Positions 1-9,238 of a stretch of 64,000 nt of DNA are shown piece after piece. Made by a program: the position numbers and the translations under genes. The DNA is from an uncultured Gilliamella sp. (GTDB taxonomy: Bacteria > Pseudomonadota > Gammaproteobacteria > Enterobacterales > Orbaceae): NCBI GenBank assembly GCA_946482005.1, contig CAMLPV010000001.1:186001-250000 (forward strand), given 5' to 3'. Each line of letters starts with the position of its first letter. Position 1 is the stretch's first letter. Below the pieces are notes generated by a model. That model was not told the DNA's origin and ran no database searches. It saw only the letters and a program-made list of their open reading frames with translations.

Positions 1-367
1 GCTGCCGTAAATCATTTAATAAACCATAACGCATTTCACCTTTCCAACCAGTGCGTTTAGGAATTTTAGCAAAGAAGGGAATAAGCGCAGATTTAAATGA
101 GTTGGGTAAAATGATTGCTTGATCGTATTGATTGTTACGTAACTCTTTGCCGAGCTGATAACGTTTAGCTAATGCAAACTCTCCATGACTAATTGGCATA
201 GCGATTGATTGATTAACTTCAGGCATTTTACTTAATAAAGCACGGCACCAAGCAGGTGCCATTACATCAATTTCCATGGTTGGTTGTAAATGTTTTAAGG
301 TGCGATATAAGCTTTGTGACATCATCATGTCACCCACCCAAGATGGACCAATAATCAGCGTTTTCAT
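1..367 (-). CDS. waaF: ADP-heptose--LPS heptosyltransferase II, N-terminal part (cut by window edge)
   Basis: The minus-strand reading starts at 367 and gives MKTLIIGPSWVGDMMMSQSL, the typical WaaF/RfaF N-terminus, followed by about 120 residues in the GT9 heptosyltransferase pattern. It leaves the window before its C-terminal nucleotide-binding half. A good AGGAG-type ribosome site lies just upstream (about 370-377). WaaF adds the second heptose to the LPS inner core in the cytoplasm. It follows hldD by 11 bases on the same strand, so the gene making the ADP-heptose donor and the transferase using it probably form one operon, as in enterobacteria. Confidence 0.9.
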   Translation of the reverse strand, partial: MKTLIIGPSWVGDMMMSQSLYRTLKHLQPTMEIDVMAPAWCRALLSKMPEVNQSIAMPISHGEFALAKRYQLGKELRNNQYDQAIILPNSFKSALIPFFAKIPKRTGWKGEMRYGLLNDLRQ

Positions 368-378
368 TGAAGCTCCTC

Positions 379-1305
379 TTATTGCTCGTTAAGCCATTTC
401 ATATATTCAGTTGTACCTTGGGCAACGGTTTTAAATTCAATTGGACATCCTGTTTTTCTAAAGTTAGTTAAATCTGCTTGAGTAAAGCTTTGATAACGTC
501 CTTTAAGATTATCTGGGAACGGAATATAATCAATCTCGCCTTTTCGGTGATAATTCAAAACAGCATCGGCTACAGATTGGAAAGATTCAGCTTGACCTGT
601 GCCACAGTTGAAAATACCGGAAATTTTATTTTTCCAGAACCATAAATTTACCTCAACAACGTCATCTACATAAATAAAATCACGTTTGAAGTTATCACTA
701 CCTACAAATAGTTTCGGTTTTTCACCTTGGTTAATTTGTTCATTTAAATGAAATGCCACGCTAGCCATGCTACCTTTATGTGATTCACGAGGTCCATAGA
801 CGTTAAAATAACGGAATCCACAGACTTGTGATTTTGCTGTAGGTAAAACTTGTCTAACATATTGGTCAAACAGAAATTTAGAATAACCATACACATTTAA
901 TGGTTTTTCATAAGCGCGATCTTCAATGAAATTATCACTGCGCCCGCCATAAGTAGCAGCCGAAGATGCATACAAAAATGGAATACCAAGATCTAAACAG
1001 CAATTTAACAAGTCTTTTGAATATTGATAATTGTTTTCCATCATAAATTTGCCATCCCATTCGGTGGTAGATGAGCAAGCTCCTTGATGAAAAATAACAT
1101 CAATATCCATATCTTCACCGGCTATAACTAATGAGATAAATTCGTCTTTATCCATATAGTCAGCGATCTCTAAATCAACTAAATTACTAAATTTAGTGCC
1201 GTCAGTTAAATCATCCACCACTACAATATCTTTATATCCTAGTTTATTTAAACCTTTGACGATATTACTTCCAATAAAACCAGCACCACCAGTAACAACG
1301 ATCAT
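379..1305 (-). CDS. hldD: ADP-L-glycero-D-manno-heptose 6-epimerase
   Basis: The 308-residue protein matches HldD (RfaD) almost end to end. It has the Rossmann motif GGAGFIGSN near the N-terminus, the SSAATYGG stretch, and the YGYSK catalytic Tyr/Lys pair of extended short-chain dehydrogenases. It epimerises ADP-D-glycero-D-manno-heptose to the L-glycero form used for the LPS inner core. I place the start at the ATG at 1305, giving MIVVTGGAG as in E. coli. The GTG at 1311 lies only two bases from the AAAGG ribosome site, whereas the ATG has normal spacing. waaF follows downstream. Confidence 0.95.
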   Translation of the reverse strand: MIVVTGGAGFIGSNIVKGLNKLGYKDIVVVDDLTDGTKFSNLVDLEIADYMDKDEFISLVIAGEDMDIDVIFHQGACSSTTEWDGKFMMENNYQYSKDLLNCCLDLGIPFLYASSAATYGGRSDNFIEDRAYEKPLNVYGYSKFLFDQYVRQVLPTAKSQVCGFRYFNVYGPRESHKGSMASVAFHLNEQINQGEKPKLFVGSDNFKRDFIYVDDVVEVNLWFWKNKISGIFNCGTGQAESFQSVADAVLNYHRKGEIDYIPFPDNLKGRYQSFTQADLTNFRKTGCPIEFKTVAQGTTEYMKWLNEQ

Positions 1306-1435
1306 AATCACAACCTTTAACTAATAAAATTAATGACACTATAATAGCGATTTATTGATAAATTTTCGAGTATTGATTTTGCCATGTAGTTTGGTTTTTG
1401 GTTATGGATGATTATACGATAAGCTTTGAGAGGAT

Positions 1436-2430
1436 TTAATGATATATATCAGTAATATGAATCATACCAATAAATTTGTTATTATCATCAATCACAGGTA
1501 ACACTGTTATTGGTCTTGGTTGGTGTTGTTGCATTATATTTAAAGCATCGGCAACGAATTTATGTGTTTCAATGGTTATTGGGCTGGATACCATTAATTG
1601 CGACACCTTGATATTTAACAAATTTGGATAATGATTTAATTGCCTTCGAATATCACCATCTGTAATAATTCCAAGTAATGTGTTTCCCTTATCGACTATT
1701 GCAACCACTCCTATCCCAGCATTCGTCATCACAAAAATAGTCTCGGCAATAGATTTTTCGGCAGTAATTGCTATCTGTCTCTCATAGTTTCTAACCAGTT
1801 GTTTAACGGTCATAAGACGTATTTGTCCTAGGCTTCCTCCCGGATGGTAAAAAGCAAAATCATCTTTGCTAAATTTTTTAGCCTGCATCACTGAGATGGC
1901 TAAAGCATCACCTAATGCTAATTGTACCGTTGTACTGGTAGTTGGCGCTAAATTTAGAGGCATGCTTCTTGGGTGATATGGGCATTTAAATTGTAGGTTG
2001 CGAAGCGAGCTAAGGTTGATAAGGGATTACCACAAATGGAGATTAACGCAATATTAATTTGTTTTATGGTCGGTAAAATATTAATAATTTCGGTTGTTTC
2101 GCCACTGTATGACCGGGCAATAATAGTGTCATCTTTGGTAATGCAACTTAAATCACCATGTATAGCTTCGGCTGGATGTAAATAAAAAGCCGGTGTGCCG
2201 GTACTCATCAATGTCGCTGAAAGTTTACGAGCTATATAGCCGGGTTTACCCATTCCAGTCACGATAACGCTTCCCTTGGTTTGTAAAATTAACTCCACAG
2301 CATTAAAAAAATTATCGTTAATTGTGCTAACAATAGCCATTATTGCCGAAGCTTCTTGCCTTAAAACTTGTTTGGCTAATTTTAACGTTTCACTTTGCAC
2401 CGGTCGAAGATCTGCTGATTTTGTGGTCAT
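1436..2430 (-). pseudogene. KdsD/GutQ-type arabinose-5-phosphate isomerase, broken by one frameshift
   Basis: Two adjacent reading frames together make one typical isomerase of about 331 residues. The first (2430 to about 1954) carries the SIS sugar-isomerase domain, with GMGKPGYIARK, the HGDL stretch and YSGETTEI. The second (from about 1963 to 1436) continues with PLNLAPTTSTT, the HPGGSLG motif and two CBS domains ending in HITDIYH. The break is at about 1960-1966, where GCATGCC would need one more C to keep EAC-PLNLAPTT in frame. The family converts ribulose-5-phosphate to arabinose-5-phosphate for Kdo synthesis; GutQ paralogues sit in sugar operons. It is divergent from the neighbouring DeoR gene. 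It may be a real pseudogene or a base lost in sequencing. Confidence 0.85.
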
Positions 2431-2670
2431 AGCTAAATTTTCCTTATTTATAAATTCGTTTCATTCGAATAACAACTCAATAAAGGTATTTAGAAATTGT
2501 AGTGATAAAACCAAAAGTAATGTTGACGATTCACAAAATAGTCATGAGGAAAAAGGGAAAGTTTGATTGGGATCACATTAGTTAAACACGGTTGTGAAAC
2601 TGTTAAAAGATTAACATTTTATCAATTATTTTATTACTACAATGCCGACAAATTAATCGAGAAATTAGCT

Positions 2671-3426
2671 ATGAAACAAGAACTACCGAGATATAAAAGA
2701 ATTTTAGAGTACTTAGATGAATATGATGTAGCCAACATCAATTCGTTATCTACTCTTTTTTCCGTTTCTCATATGAGTATTAGACGAGATTTAAAGCTTT
2801 TGCAAGAGAAAGGCTTAATAAAAGTCTCTTATGGCGGTGAAATAAAACGAGGTTTCTTAACTGGAACGCCGCTCTATAACATCAAACAAAATCGATGTTC
2901 CGAAGGTAAAAAGCAGGTAGGAAAAATTGCGGTTGGTTTATTGCAACCAGGAATGGTGATTTTTATCGATGCTGGGACAACGATGCGAGAGTTTGCTTTG
3001 AATATCAACCTGCCAGTTACCGTGATTACCCCAGATTTACATGTCGCGCTGGAATTATCTTCTCGTCCAGAAGTGAATACCATTATTTGTCCCGGAGAGA
3101 TACAAACATCCAGTGCTGCCGTTTATAACTCGCAAGCAATGAAATATCTATCAGAGCAAGTTATTGATTTAGCCTTTATTGGTGCAGATGGTTTTAATCT
3201 TGAAGATGGCGCGTTAACGACATCGCAAATTAAAGCTGATTGTAAATGGATGGCATTATCCAGATCGATTCAATCTTTTTTGCTAGTTGACAGCAGTAAA
3301 TTAGGTCTTAAATGTCGCTTTAAAATCTGTGATTTAAATCGATTTAATTACCTGATAACTGAAAAGCAATTTCCGAGTAATTTCGAAAAACAACTAAGCA
3401 AACAGGATATTAAATATATTTATTAA
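2671..3426 (+). CDS. DeoR-family transcriptional regulator
   Basis: The protein has about 251 residues from the ATG at 2671 (MKQELPRYKRILEYLDEYDV), the usual DeoR-family length. A longer frame opens at 2563, but the added residues match nothing in the family. The N-terminal winged helix-turn-helix includes SVSHMSIRRDLKLLQEKGLI. The C-terminal DeoRC effector domain shows FIDAGTTMREFA and AFIGADGFN, the sugar-phosphate-sensing fold. It lies 210 bases upstream of the DUF1537 kinase gene on the same strand and divergent from the isomerase gene, so local control of the acid-sugar cassette is likely. The effector cannot be read from the sequence. Confidence 0.85.
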   Translation: MKQELPRYKRILEYLDEYDVANINSLSTLFSVSHMSIRRDLKLLQEKGLIKVSYGGEIKRGFLTGTPLYNIKQNRCSEGKKQVGKIAVGLLQPGMVIFIDAGTTMREFALNINLPVTVITPDLHVALELSSRPEVNTIICPGEIQTSSAAVYNSQAMKYLSEQVIDLAFIGADGFNLEDGALTTSQIKADCKWMALSRSIQSFLLVDSSKLGLKCRFKICDLNRFNYLITEKQFPSNFEKQLSKQDIKYIY

Positions 3427-3451
3427 GCGATTTTATAAAAAGCAATTTAAC

Positions 3452-3496
3452 GAATAGTAAAGTAACAAATAGCAAAGTAACAAATAGCAAAGTAAC
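3452..3496 (+). repeat. 15-nt tandem repeat, three copies
   Basis: Three head-to-tail copies of a unit reading AAATAGCAAAGTAAC, the first with two or three changes, lie in the 210-base gap between the DeoR gene and the kinase gene. The rest of the gap is A-rich with no reading frame. The repeat could come from slippage or could separate regulator sites; nothing decides between these. Confidence 0.8.
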
Positions 3497-3636
3497 AAAA
3501 TCGTTGTAAGCAAAATCGGTGTCACAAAAAACGATGAAATAAAAAACATGAAAAAAACAATCATGAAACCAATGACCAATAGGAAGATGTAAAAAAGTTA
3601 ATTAATTGAACTTAATTTTTAAGAGGAAGCAAGATT

Positions 3637-4935
3637 ATGAAAGTAGCCGTTGTAGCTGATGATTTAACCGGTGCTAATGCCACATGTGCTTTATTAAGCA
3701 AGAAAGGGTTTAATGCAATAACTTGTTTAGAAAAATTAAATGAAGATCTTAGCAAATTTGATGTTATTTCCTTTGCCACAGATTCTCGATCAATACCTTA
3801 TAAAGAGGCTTATTCACGGGTTGTTGATTGTCTAAATCAATTTAGCAAGTATCAACCGTTAATTAGTAAACGTATTGATTCTACATTACGCGGAAATCTC
3901 GGTGCCGAGGTTGATGCAGTTATTGATAATGATCCTAACTTAATGGCGTTAGTTGTTCCCGTTTATCCATCAAGTGATCGCATCTGTGTAGGTGGTTCTT
4001 TGTTAGTTAATGGAGTGCCATTACAAAATACAGCTATGCGTAATGATCCTAAAAATCCGATGACTGAATCGTCCATTCTTGAATTGTTTCGTTGTCAATC
4101 TCGTTATCCTATTTCTCATATCGCACTCAAGGATGTTTTGGAGGGTAAGGATCGGATTGAACAGCGATTAAAACACATCTATCAACAAGGCGGACGAATT
4201 GTCATATTTGATGCCACAACCGATGCTGATATTAGCGTGATAGCCCAAGCTGCGAACAATGTTAATTTGCCAGTGTTTTGTGTTGATCCGGGACCATTCA
4301 CTGCGCAATTTGCTGATCTGCGTTATTCATCAGAACGAAAGATGGCCAACAAAGTTTTTGTTGCAATAGGCAGTGTTTCGGATCTTACTCAAAGACAAAT
4401 TAAAAAATTGAGATATGACCGAAAAGTTTGGTTAGAAACTGTATTAATAGATCAACTAATCGAGATTGCAACAGACACTAAAAAAGCGAAACCCATCGTC
4501 AACAAATTGCTAGAAAAAGTAGAACAATTTGATGTTATTGGTATTGATACCGTTGAAATGCCAGAACATGTTGGTGACTTAAGCAAATTAGCCGCTAACA
4601 ATAATATGAGTATAAGTGAAATTAGTAACAGGTTAAATCAAGCGATAGCAGAAATAACGGCGCAAGTACTATTCCATCCTGAATCCATTATACGAGGCAT
4701 TTATATCAGTGGCGGAGATGTTACGGTAAATGTGGTTAATCGATTAGGAAGCAGTGGATTTTTACTAAAAGATGAAGTGGAACCATTAACCGTTTATGGC
4801 CACCTAGTCGGCGGGAAATGTGATGGCTATTCGATTGTAACCAAAGGTGGATTTGTCGGTAATGATAATACGTTAGTTCATTGTATCGACTATTTGAGTA
4901 CCAAGATTTCATCACATGAAAGCTTGAAGCATTAA
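3637..4935 (+). CDS. DUF1537 four-carbon acid sugar kinase (D-threonate/erythronate kinase type)
   Basis: This 432-residue protein has the two-domain DUF1537 layout. The N-terminal domain starts VAVVADDLTGANATCALL, the family's acid-sugar-binding signature, and contains KRIDSTLRGNLG. The C-terminal nucleotide-binding domain has ISGGDVT and ends with a glycine-rich KCDGYSIVTKGGFVG-like stretch. Established family members phosphorylate D-threonate, D- or L-erythronate and related C4 acids at O4. An AGAGGAAG ribosome site precedes the ATG. A pdxA2 gene and a GntP permease follow directly, matching the known kinase, dehydrogenase and transporter cassette. D-threonate is the best substrate guess (DtnK), but stereochemistry cannot be judged from sequence. 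Confidence 0.85.
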   Translation: MKVAVVADDLTGANATCALLSKKGFNAITCLEKLNEDLSKFDVISFATDSRSIPYKEAYSRVVDCLNQFSKYQPLISKRIDSTLRGNLGAEVDAVIDNDPNLMALVVPVYPSSDRICVGGSLLVNGVPLQNTAMRNDPKNPMTESSILELFRCQSRYPISHIALKDVLEGKDRIEQRLKHIYQQGGRIVIFDATTDADISVIAQAANNVNLPVFCVDPGPFTAQFADLRYSSERKMANKVFVAIGSVSDLTQRQIKKLRYDRKVWLETVLIDQLIEIATDTKKAKPIVNKLLEKVEQFDVIGIDTVEMPEHVGDLSKLAANNNMSISEISNRLNQAIAEITAQVLFHPESIIRGIYISGGDVTVNVVNRLGSSGFLLKDEVEPLTVYGHLVGGKCDGYSIVTKGGFVGNDNTLVHCIDYLSTKISSHESLKH

Positions 4936-5010
4936 TACTTTGTAACTAGTTCAACTTAGATAAAACAACCTAAGTTGAGAAAATTTTGAATAATTTTAAA
5001 GGAGTAATAA

Positions 5011-6012
5011 ATGAAACGTCGTTGTTTAATCGGAGTACCTATGGGCGATCCAGCGGGAATAGGCCCTGAAATTGTTGTGAAAAGTATTGCAGCAGCAGAA
5101 ACCTATGAATATGGATGTGTAGTGGTAACTGGTGACAAAAAGATTTTAGCCGACGCCTGTCAATTCGCTAACATAAATTTGCACATTAATGAAATTACCG
5201 ATCTAACTCAAATACAAGATAAACCTAATGTTTTGAATCTTATTCAGTGTGGCGAGTTAAATTATGATACCTTTAAAATTGGCCAGATTGAAGGACAATG
5301 TGGTCAAGCGGCATTCCACTATATTAAAGTTATCACAGAGCTTGCTATGCAAAAAAAACTGGATGCTATAGCAACCACACCGATTAACAAAGAATCCCTT
5401 AAAGCTGGTAAGGTTAACTATATAGGTCATACCGAGATATTAGCCGACCTTACCGGTAGTCAAGACCCGCTCACTATGTTCCAAGTTCGAGATTTACGGG
5501 TGTTTTTCTTAACTCGTCATTTAGCACTGGTCAAAGCCATTGCTTCATTAACGCCAGAAAGAGTTTGTGATTATGCCATTCGTTGTAATGAAGCATTGAT
5601 TAAATTGGGTATTAATAAACCGAAAATGACGGTTGCCGGTATCAATCCTCATTGTGGTGAACATGGTCTTTTTGGTCATGAAGACGATGATGTACTATTA
5701 CCTGGTATTGAAATGGCTCAAAAACAAGGAATTGATATCAACGGTCCTAAACCTGCTGATAGTGTCTTCCATTTTGCGATGGGAGGAAGTTATGATGCCG
5801 TGTTATCGCCGTATCATGACCAAGGTCATATTGCAACGAAAATGGTTGATTTTCACCGTACTATTTCAATTACCAATGGCATGCCAATTCTGCGTACCTC
5901 AGTAGATCACGGTACAGCAAACGATATTGCCGGTAAGGGAATAGCAAATCCTGTAAGTTTGATTGAAGCAATTCGTTTAGCGGCGTTATACGCACCAAAT
6001 TTCAAGCGTTAA
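5011..6012 (+). CDS. pdxA2: 4-phospho-D-threonate/erythronate dehydrogenase, PdxA2 type
   Basis: The 333-residue protein has the PdxA fold: GDPAGIGPE at the N-terminus, the TTPINKE phosphate-binding stretch, GHTEILA, and metal-ligand histidines in INPHCGEHG and PYHDQGHIATKM. Classical PdxA makes pyridoxal phosphate precursor, but copies paired with a DUF1537 kinase oxidise the 4-phosphorylated acid sugar at C3. Decarboxylation then yields dihydroxyacetone phosphate for glycolysis. The position directly after the kinase gene, with its own AAAGGAG ribosome site, points to the catabolic role. A role in vitamin B6 synthesis is less likely but cannot be excluded without knowing whether another pdxA exists. 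Confidence 0.85.
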   Translation: MKRRCLIGVPMGDPAGIGPEIVVKSIAAAETYEYGCVVVTGDKKILADACQFANINLHINEITDLTQIQDKPNVLNLIQCGELNYDTFKIGQIEGQCGQAAFHYIKVITELAMQKKLDAIATTPINKESLKAGKVNYIGHTEILADLTGSQDPLTMFQVRDLRVFFLTRHLALVKAIASLTPERVCDYAIRCNEALIKLGINKPKMTVAGINPHCGEHGLFGHEDDDVLLPGIEMAQKQGIDINGPKPADSVFHFAMGGSYDAVLSPYHDQGHIATKMVDFHRTISITNGMPILRTSVDHGTANDIAGKGIANPVSLIEAIRLAALYAPNFKR

Positions 6013-6085
6013 CAAGTCGTTATTCATTTTTATAATTATCTTTTTTTTCGTTAGTGCCAAATTCACTATCGAAGGAGGTATCCTT

Positions 6086-7555
6086 ATGTCTAAAAAAGAA
6101 AATAAAAAATCACTTTATCCTTATGTTTTATTCAATGGTGTGATTTTAGTGGTTGTTGGATTGATTGTTTTTTATCTTGGCAGTCTACATAGCATAGAAA
6201 AAAGTAGCTGGCGAATGGTCGCCGGCTTACTTGTAGCAATTACCTTGTTACTCTTTATGATCTTAAAAACTCGAATTCAAGCATTTCCAGCGTTAATTAT
6301 ATCCGCTTTAATCACTGGTTCATTAGGCAGCATGCCCGGTGAATTCATGATCGCCACAATTAGTAAAGGTTTTGGTAATACACTGGGTAACATAGGAATT
6401 GTTATTGGGTTCGGCGTGATGATGGGGTCGGTTTTACAGCTCAGTGGAGCGGCACAAAAAATGGCTCAAGTCTTTATTAAACTACTGGGAAAAGGGCGGG
6501 AAGCCTTAGCGCTGGTCATCATCGGTTTATTAGTTAGCTTGGCAGTATTTTGTGACTCTGCATTTATAGTTTTATTACCGCTGGTTAAAGCTATATCCCG
6601 TAGTACTGGTAAATCAGTTGTCGGACTAGGATCGACATTAGCAATGGGGCTAGTGATTAGCCATAGTATGATTCCTCCAGCAGTTGGACCATTTGGTGTT
6701 GTATCGCAATTTGGTATTGGACTTGGTGAATATATGTTATGGGCAATGTTACTTGCTATTCCTATCACTTTTGCTGGTTTTATTTATACTCGCTATGTTG
6801 GGCGTAGTATTTATCAAATTCCAACAGAAGATGGTGAGAATTTTACCCGTGAACCTTTAACTGTGACTTCGAATAATATTGATGAAGATCAACACTTACC
6901 CAGTGCATTAGCATCATTTGCGCCGATCGTCACCCCGATCATACTGATATTAACTGCAACATTAGTTAATGAAATGAAATGGGATAATACCATTGCTATT
7001 ATGTTAAAAACCATGGGGCATCCGATTGTTGCTGTTGGTATTGGATTATTAATTTCCATAATGGCATTAACCAATTCATTTCCTCGAAAAGAAGTTGTAC
7101 ATCACATGGAAAACTCAATCCGATCTGCTGGTATCATATTGCTAGTTATTGGCGGTGGTGGCGCTTTAGGAATGGTGCTGCGTGACTCGGGAACCGGTCA
7201 AATTATTGCCGAATATATTGTTAAAATTGGTGTACCCGGTATTTTATTACCCTTAACTATCTCGACGTTGATTCGTTTAATCCAAGGTTCAGGTGTAGTA
7301 GCTATGATTACCGCAGCCAGTATTACTGCCCCAATGATTGGCACCTTAGGTGTAAATCCAATCATGGCAGGGTTAGGCTGCTCAATTGGTTCTTTTATGT
7401 TTTCTCACTTCAATGATGCTTATTTTTGGGTAGTTAATCGTTCATTAGGGGTAACGGAAGTTAAAGAACAAATTAAAGTTTGGAGTATTACTTCAACGGT
7501 ATTATGGGCGGCAGGAACTGTGTCATTATTAATTGTTAATGCAATTTTCTTCTAA
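6086..7555 (+). CDS. GntP-family gluconate/acid-sugar permease
   Basis: The 489-residue protein consists almost wholly of hydrophobic segments (about 12-14 predicted spans). GntP-like signatures include GFGVMMGSVLQLSGAA, FCDSAFIVLLPL, a short loop SHSMIPPAVGP and the late SHFNDAYFWVV. Family members import gluconate and related sugar acids with protons. It has a strong GAAGGAGG ribosome site and closes the cassette after pdxA2, so it presumably imports the C4 acid that the kinase uses. It is slightly longer than usual because of an extra N-terminal membrane region (about residues 10-60). Confidence 0.85.
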   Translation: MSKKENKKSLYPYVLFNGVILVVVGLIVFYLGSLHSIEKSSWRMVAGLLVAITLLLFMILKTRIQAFPALIISALITGSLGSMPGEFMIATISKGFGNTLGNIGIVIGFGVMMGSVLQLSGAAQKMAQVFIKLLGKGREALALVIIGLLVSLAVFCDSAFIVLLPLVKAISRSTGKSVVGLGSTLAMGLVISHSMIPPAVGPFGVVSQFGIGLGEYMLWAMLLAIPITFAGFIYTRYVGRSIYQIPTEDGENFTREPLTVTSNNIDEDQHLPSALASFAPIVTPIILILTATLVNEMKWDNTIAIMLKTMGHPIVAVGIGLLISIMALTNSFPRKEVVHHMENSIRSAGIILLVIGGGGALGMVLRDSGTGQIIAEYIVKIGVPGILLPLTISTLIRLIQGSGVVAMITAASITAPMIGTLGVNPIMAGLGCSIGSFMFSHFNDAYFWVVNRSLGVTEVKEQIKVWSITSTVLWAAGTVSLLIVNAIFF

Positions 7556-7575
7556 TATTTCTTCTAATATTAAAT

Positions 7576-7605
7576 AGGGATAGTGTTAAGCAATATACTA
7601 TCCCT
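7576..7605. terminator. Hairpin between the convergent GntP permease and cmoM genes
   Basis: AGGGATAGT pairs with ACTATCCCT across a 12-base loop, shortly after the permease stop. Three short repeats of TAATGTCTCCC-like sequence follow (about 7601-7633). There is no clean T-run on either side, so it is probably a terminator or 3'-end stabiliser. Confidence 0.5.
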
Positions 7606-7638
7606 AATGTCTCCCTAATGTCTCCCTAATCTCTTTTA

Positions 7639-8418
7639 TCAATTTGCATTTGATAATTTAGCTGTGACCAAAATATATCTTGCTAAGTTAATGTAGGGTT
7701 CGGTTTGGCAATACTGTTTTTCGATTGCTAATAACTCTGCGAAATGTGTTTCTGCTTTTGACTTATTGGTTAAATAGTCGTGAAAAACCCGAATCCCAGT
7801 TTTATCGATGATCTCAAAATTTTGTTGGTTTAACCATTGATACACGTGATTTGGATCGCGGGGATAATCAGGTGATAAGGTTTTCTTTTTGCGTTTGGCC
7901 AGTCCCGATTGAGTGTAACCAAAATTGCCTAATGTCACGGTTTTGAATAATAGCCCGTGGTAGTTATAAAACATTAAAGATAAATAGCCATCTTGTTTAA
8001 GATGTTTCTTTAAAGATTGGATTATTTGGATTGGCTCAGCTACCCATTCTAAAACTGCATGACAGATCACAATATCAAATTGCGTTTTAATAAATTGTTC
8101 GAGATCTTGAATAGGGCAGTGAATAAAATTTAACTGTAGATTTTCTTGTTCAGCTTGCTTTTTTGCTAATTCCAGCATTTGTTCGGAAATATCACAAACA
8201 GTAATCTCATGCCCTAATTTTGCTAGTCGACAAGCAATCTGACCTTGTCCACCGCCTGCATCTAAAATCGTTAATGGTTTATCCGCTCGATAGTTAGCTA
8301 AGATGTTTTCTAGCTCTTGCCAAACGATAGCTTCGCGAATCTTGCCTTTGTTTGTGCCATAAATATTTTTAGCAAATTTATGGCTGATATCATCAAAATT
8401 ACGATCGGTTTTAGTCAT
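7639..8418 (-). CDS. cmoM: tRNA 5-carboxymethoxyuridine methyltransferase
   Basis: The 259-residue protein matches CmoM (formerly SmtA) along its length: DRNFDDISHKFAKNIYGTNKG at the N-terminus, the SAM-binding motif DAGGGQGQIA, HAVLEWVA, FYNYHGL, and the lysine-rich KKKKTLSPDYPRDP segment. CmoM methylates cmo5U at the wobble position of several tRNAs to mcmo5U. The gene sits five bases downstream of the plsC-like gene on the same strand, so the two are probably cotranscribed. Confidence 0.92.
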   Translation of the reverse strand: MTKTDRNFDDISHKFAKNIYGTNKGKIREAIVWQELENILANYRADKPLTILDAGGGQGQIACRLAKLGHEITVCDISEQMLELAKKQAEQENLQLNFIHCPIQDLEQFIKTQFDIVICHAVLEWVAEPIQIIQSLKKHLKQDGYLSLMFYNYHGLLFKTVTLGNFGYTQSGLAKRKKKTLSPDYPRDPNHVYQWLNQQNFEIIDKTGIRVFHDYLTNKSKAETHFAELLAIEKQYCQTEPYINLARYILVTAKLSNAN

Positions 8419-8423
8419 AATGA

Positions 8424-9152
8424 TTACTGATTATTTAATTTAGTTACTTCCAAATTAATTTGCGCAATTTTTTCTGACATTTGTTGATAGCACTGTTCCA
8501 TTAAAGTTCTTGCATCTTCTTTGCTTAAATCTTTGGTCTCAATCGGCGGCAGCATCTCGACAATCATCTGACCATTATTAAGGCGATTTAACTTGATATT
8601 ATTCGTATCTGATACACAGATAGGCACAATAGGTACCCCCGCGGCAATAGCGGCCTTAAATGCCCCGGTTTTAAATGGCAATAAACCTCTCCCGCGACTA
8701 CGAGTACCTTCCGGGAACATCCAAATTGATATGCCACGTTTTTTTATCTCTTTAACGACGAAATTAATCGTATCTCGGGCTTTTGATTTATTGTTACGGT
8801 CAATTAAAATATTGCCGGTAAGATAATAAAGTTGCCCAAAGAAAGGGATCAGTGCCAGACTTTTTTTGCCGACAGTGACGGTTTTCGGTTGTACAATATC
8901 GGCAGCCACAACCATATCATAATTATTTTGGTGATTGGCGATAAATACACAGCTACCTAACTTTTCAATTCCAGGATATTTACGAGTATCAACCTTTACC
9001 CCTAATAATGGTTTAAAGAAAAAACTAAAAAGATGGGCAAATCTAGCCACATTTTTTGGATTGCGAGGATTGAATAAGCAAAATATAACCCCTAGCACAC
9101 AAGTTATAATGCCAATAAACAACACAAAGATTAAACGAAAAAGAAAAACCAT
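8424..9152 (-). CDS. plsC: 1-acyl-sn-glycerol-3-phosphate acyltransferase
   Basis: The 242-residue protein starts with a long hydrophobic segment (about residues 3-27) that would anchor it in the inner membrane. It has the catalytic NHQNNYD (HX4D, His74 and Asp79) and the substrate-binding FPEGTRS motif. PlsC adds the second acyl chain to lysophosphatidic acid to make phosphatidic acid, the precursor of all phospholipids. Length and motif order are normal for PlsC. It is the first gene of a two-gene unit with cmoM and is divergent from mnmD. Confidence 0.92.
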   Translation of the reverse strand: MVFLFRLIFVLFIGIITCVLGVIFCLFNPRNPKNVARFAHLFSFFFKPLLGVKVDTRKYPGIEKLGSCVFIANHQNNYDMVVAADIVQPKTVTVGKKSLALIPFFGQLYYLTGNILIDRNNKSKARDTINFVVKEIKKRGISIWMFPEGTRSRGRGLLPFKTGAFKAAIAAGVPIVPICVSDTNNIKLNRLNNGQMIVEMLPPIETKDLSKEDARTLMEQCYQQMSEKIAQINLEVTKLNNQ

Positions 9153-9238
9153 AATTTACCTCACAAGTTAACTTGGCGTATTATATACGTAATCTATATG
9201 AATATACAGTTTGTTAAATATCGCGTTAAAGGATGTTT

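Noticed and set aside
2563-2670. 36-codon N-terminal extension of the DeoR regulator
   Set aside because: The added residues are unlike any DeoR N-terminus; the ATG at 2671 gives the standard length.
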